Shown one piece after another: positions 61,307 to 64,000 of a stretch of DNA of 64,000 nt (within the stretch, counting starts at the first letter, position 1; every line of letters starts with the position of its first letter). The stretch is from Thalassomonas sp. RHCl1. Its GTDB lineage: Bacteria > Pseudomonadota > Gammaproteobacteria > Enterobacterales > Alteromonadaceae. The position numbers and the translations under genes were made by a program. The DNA is taken from assembly GCF_947387555.1 (NCBI RefSeq), contig NZ_CANDNZ010000009.1, positions 211,502 through 275,501 of the forward strand, in the 5' to 3' direction. The notes under the pieces were generated by a model. It did not search any database, was not told where the DNA came from, and was given only the letters and a program-made list of their open reading frames with translations.

Positions 61307-61503
61307 CTATTTCTTATGGGAAAATTGCCTTTTGGCCGAATAATTTGTTCGTTAAAGTTGGTAAGTTGTGTCTTTTGTTGAAATAAATGGGCCTTTCACA
61401 GCATTTGATGTTTGTCCGTAAAAGAGTGACCTAAGCTTTAACAGGGGTGCATAACGCAGTTTGATTGTGCTGAAATTTAAAACGATATAATGGAAACGTG
61501 ATA

Positions 61504-62232
61504 ATGGCGCTTGATATACCAAAACCTGAACTTCGCTACGGCTGCCCGGCAGCAGATCAAATTCTTTTCAACCGGTTTTATACCGTCGGTTATTCCTATT
61601 ACTTCAGGCAAGCCAAATGGACGCTGGAAATTGTTGAGCCGGGTAAACATATCAATGATGTTGATGATGATGTGACCCGGCAAAATAACTTTCGCCCTGA
61701 CTTTAGGTTGCCTCAGCGGTTTCGGGGAGATTTGTCCGATTACAGGAGGTCGGGATTTGACCGGGGGCATCTGGTTGCCAGCGCCAATCAGGATCAAAGT
61801 GCTTTGCAAAACTCGGAAACCTATTTGCTTTCCAATATGTCGCCCCAGGCGCCGCAGTTTAACCGGGGCATCTGGAAAGTGTTGGAAGGGGAGATCCGCA
61901 CTAAAAATGAGTCGCCGGATATTCATGAAACCTATGTCATGGCCGGGCCTGTGTTTGATTTTGAATTTCAGACACAATTTATCGGTCAGGCAGACAATAA
62001 CGGCATCAAAATTCCTATTCCCACGCATTTCTTCAAATGTGTGCTGGTGGAGTGGAAATCAGGGCGGCTGGAAATGTGGGCTTTTGAGTTTGAAAACAAA
62101 GCCGTTAATGCCGAGCCGTCCCGTTTTGTCACTTCTACTTCTGCCATTGAACAAAGAGCCGGTATTAACATCTGGCCCAATTTACTGGGTGATGATATTG
62201 AGGTACAAAAAAGCAATATTAACCCGTGGTAA
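61504..62232 (+). CDS. DNA/RNA non-specific endonuclease (NUC1 family)
   Basis: The 242-residue protein has the DRGHLVAS motif (FDRGHLVASANQDQSALQNS) of the beta-beta-alpha metal endonucleases. The conserved Asn is in NSETYLLSNMSPQAPQFNRG, and TYVMAGPVFDF follows. These enzymes cleave DNA and RNA without sequence preference. No signal peptide is seen, which is unusual for the family; it might be a stored nuclease or an effector. GGAA lies upstream of the ATG at 61504; a GTG two codons earlier (61498) is possible. It lies next to the RHS locus but on the other strand. Confidence 0.9.
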   Translation: MALDIPKPELRYGCPAADQILFNRFYTVGYSYYFRQAKWTLEIVEPGKHINDVDDDVTRQNNFRPDFRLPQRFRGDLSDYRRSGFDRGHLVASANQDQSALQNSETYLLSNMSPQAPQFNRGIWKVLEGEIRTKNESPDIHETYVMAGPVFDFEFQTQFIGQADNNGIKIPIPTHFFKCVLVEWKSGRLEMWAFEFENKAVNAEPSRFVTSTSAIEQRAGINIWPNLLGDDIEVQKSNINPW

Positions 62233-62457
62233 AGCCGTGCAGCATTGCCTGTTGTTAAGGGCTTTTTATTCGTGCTCTTATCCCAGCTTAACTTTAGCGT
62301 TGTTTGTTGTGGTAAGTGAATGAATCAGGGCGATAAAGTGTTATATAAACATCGAATTAGCCGCTGTGGTTGGTTAAAATAGCCTTAATGCTTATCCTGC
62401 GGCAGTTATCTGCCCGGGAAATAATAATGGTTTGAATATCAGAGATAATTGGTTGTT

Positions 62458-63624
62458 ATGAAGAGTTATGATTGCGTAATTGTAGGTGGCGGCATGGTCG
62501 GGGCGGCTTCGGCCCTGTCACTGGCGGAGCTGGGATTAAAAGTGGCCGTGGTTGAGCGGGCACTTCCCCTGGTTTTCGACCCTGGACAGCCTTTTGATCT
62601 GCGGGTGTCGGCCATTTCATTATCTTCGCAATATTTACTGGAGCAGGTGGGCGCCTGGCAGCAAATCAGCCTGTGGCGCTTATGTCCCTATAAACGCTTA
62701 GGGGTGTGGGAGCAGGAGATTTCTTATGCCGAGTTTAACAGCGACGACATTGGCCAGTCCCACCTGGGCGCCATTATTGAAAACCGGCTGATCCAGCTGG
62801 CGTTATTGGAACAGGTCAATGACCATGACAACATCACTTTATATTGTCCCGACTCCCTGAATGGCTTTACCCAGCATGAACAGGGGGTTGATATTGAATT
62901 GACCGGGGAAACGGTGAAGGCTAAATTGCTGATCGCCGCTGACGGTGCCAACTCCAGGGTACGTCAGCTGGCAGGCATAGGCACAACCGGCTGGGATTAT
63001 CAGCAGTCGGCAATGCTCATTAATGTCAAAACCGAGCTGGAGCAGCAGGATATTACCTGGCAGCAGTTCTTCCCTACCGGCCCGGTGGCCATGTTGCCGA
63101 TGCCGGGCAGGCATGCCTCCCTGGTGTGGTATCACCACAGGGATGAAATAAAACGTTTAAAAACCCTGAGCCTGAAGCAGCTGGAGCAGGCGGTGATGGC
63201 CCACTTCCCAAAACGTTTAGGTCAGGTTGAGGTGCTCGATCGTGCTTCGTTTGCTTTAACCCGCCGCCATGCCAATCAATACCAGATGCAAAGGGTGCTG
63301 TTAATGGGGGATGCTGCTCACAGTATTAATCCTATGGCGGGGCAGGGGGTCAACCTGGGATTTAAGGATGTTAAAGCGCTGCAAAAAGTGATTGCCGAAG
63401 CCATAGGCAATGGTGAATGTTGGCATGACCTGGCGGTACTGGCGCGTTATGAAAAGCTCAGGCGTCACGACAACCTGCTGATGATGTCGGCCATGGACGC
63501 CCTGTACGCATCCTTTAGCCATCCTTCCCTGTTGATGAAGGGGTTGCGCAATGCCGGGCTCTTTATTGCCAACAGGGCGCCCGTGCTTAAAAATAAGGCG
63601 CTGGCATATGCTTGCGGGCTTTAA
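62458..63624 (+). CDS. ubiF: FAD-dependent ubiquinone-biosynthesis hydroxylase (UbiH/UbiF/COQ6 family)
   Basis: The 388-residue protein has the FAD-binding GxGxxG-like start (DCVIVGGGMVGAASALSLAE), the central DG motif (LLIAADGANSRVRQLAGI) and the second FAD motif (LLMGDAAHSINPMAGQGVNLGFKDV), as in UbiF/UbiH/VisC. By position beside tRNA-Gln, as in E. coli, it is most likely UbiF, the 2-octaprenyl-3-methyl-6-methoxybenzoquinol hydroxylase; assignment within the family is inferred from synteny. ATG 62458 is preferred to the upstream TTG (62449) because it gives the standard N-terminus. Confidence 0.85.
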   Translation: MKSYDCVIVGGGMVGAASALSLAELGLKVAVVERALPLVFDPGQPFDLRVSAISLSSQYLLEQVGAWQQISLWRLCPYKRLGVWEQEISYAEFNSDDIGQSHLGAIIENRLIQLALLEQVNDHDNITLYCPDSLNGFTQHEQGVDIELTGETVKAKLLIAADGANSRVRQLAGIGTTGWDYQQSAMLINVKTELEQQDITWQQFFPTGPVAMLPMPGRHASLVWYHHRDEIKRLKTLSLKQLEQAVMAHFPKRLGQVEVLDRASFALTRRHANQYQMQRVLLMGDAAHSINPMAGQGVNLGFKDVKALQKVIAEAIGNGECWHDLAVLARYEKLRRHDNLLMMSAMDALYASFSHPSLLMKGLRNAGLFIANRAPVLKNKALAYACGL

Positions 63625-63723
63625 CTGCCTGGTTATTGCTATTTAGGCTTAAGATAAAAGGCAAAAGATGAATCAGTATCTGGCAACGGATTGCCGGGAT
63701 AAAAGTGCTTATTAAGGGCTATA

Positions 63724-63749
63724 AACAAAAAAATCGACCTTGGGTCGAT
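63724..63749 (-). terminator. Terminator of the tRNA-Gln transcript
   Basis: On the minus strand ATCGACC / GGTCGAT with a 3-nt loop is followed by a run of seven Ts, 50 bp after the tRNA 3' end. Confidence 0.8.
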
Positions 63750-63799
63750 ATCTGTTTACTTTCTTTTTTGCTTTTAAGGGAAGTTTTTAAGAAAAGAAG

Positions 63800-63874
63800 T
63801 GGCTGGGGTACAAGGATTTGAACCTTGGAATGACGGGATCAAAACCCGCTGCCTTACCGCTTGGCTATACCCCA
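63800..63874 (-). tRNA. tRNA-Gln (anticodon UUG)
   Basis: The 75-nt sequence on the minus strand starts TGGGGTATAGCCAAGCGGTA and ends CCCCAGCCA, folding into a standard cloverleaf. The anticodon loop is TTTTGAT, giving TTG. CCA is encoded. It is almost identical to E. coli tRNA-Gln1. Confidence 0.97.
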
Positions 63875-63929
63875 ACTGTGGTATCTTCTTATTTGTCCTT
63901 TACATCATACTTTCATTTGGTGAAGAAAG

Positions 63930-64000
63930 TGGCTGGGGTACAAGGATTTGAACCTTGGAATGACGGGATCAAAACCCGCTGCCTTACCGCTTGGCTATAC
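63930..64000 (-). tRNA. tRNA-Gln (anticodon UUG), second copy, cut by window edge
   Basis: Sequence identical to the first tRNA-Gln over the visible 71 nt, 55 bp upstream in transcription direction; about four 5' bases lie beyond the window. Confidence 0.95.

Overview
The window looks like chromosomal DNA of a marine gammaproteobacterium of the Alteromonadales, most like Colwelliaceae/Thalassomonas. This placement is inferred from gene content, protein style and synteny (the lnt-corC-ybeY-ybeZ-miaB block, and ubiF beside tRNA-Gln genes); no database search was run. Roughly 0-38 kb and 61.5-64 kb are ordinary chromosome. The 38-61.5 kb stretch is accessory and lies between miaB and ubiF, which are neighbours in E. 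coli and many relatives.

0-22 kb: a truncated GNAT gene, a cold-shock gene with a long leader, a UPF0178 gene, a lipoprotein phosphodiesterase, a PilZ-like protein, a chemoreceptor, a small ABM/NIPSNAP operon divergent from an ArsR regulator, and a TetR regulator with matching operators in front of itself and an alpha/beta hydrolase. These are followed by two SDR genes, an alkyltransferase-like protein, phospholipase A1 and a second hydrolase. Two small heat-shock genes (hsp20) follow; each has a sigma-32 promoter and a ROSE-type RNA thermometer, and they bracket a pair of unknown genes. Next come a DUF924 gene, an exported thiol peroxidase, a REC-CheC / PAS-GGDEF signalling pair and a secreted amidohydrolase.

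22-38 kb: two tandem copies of a four-gene MacAB-like export operon (adaptor, ATPase, two permeases), then the conserved miaB-ybeZ-ybeY-corC-lnt operon (tRNA modification, ribosome maturation, lipoprotein acylation).

38-48 kb: a Crp/Fnr regulator divergent from a GlcG/HbpS-like protein with a palindrome between them, a membrane beta-propeller sensor with a degenerate kinase end, a proline-tailed unknown, and two tandem CadC/ToxR-like membrane regulators that share a conserved 32-nt upstream block.

48-61.5 kb: a REP-associated (RAYT/IS200-like) transposase whose upstream region is amplified as four 91-bp repeats, with degenerate REP-like hairpins spread over the next 2 kb. Beside it is an RHS polymorphic-toxin locus: a secreted FG-GAP/Ig protein, a 1708-residue RHS protein with its own variable tip, a likely immunity gene and small membrane genes. 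Further along lie two orphan immunity-like genes, each preceded by a short remnant of a toxin C-terminus cut off at or near a REP hairpin. A ~117-bp direct repeat lies on both sides of this region.

61.5-64 kb: a DNA/RNA non-specific endonuclease, the ubiquinone hydroxylase gene (ubiF-like), and two tRNA-Gln(UUG) genes, the second cut by the window edge.
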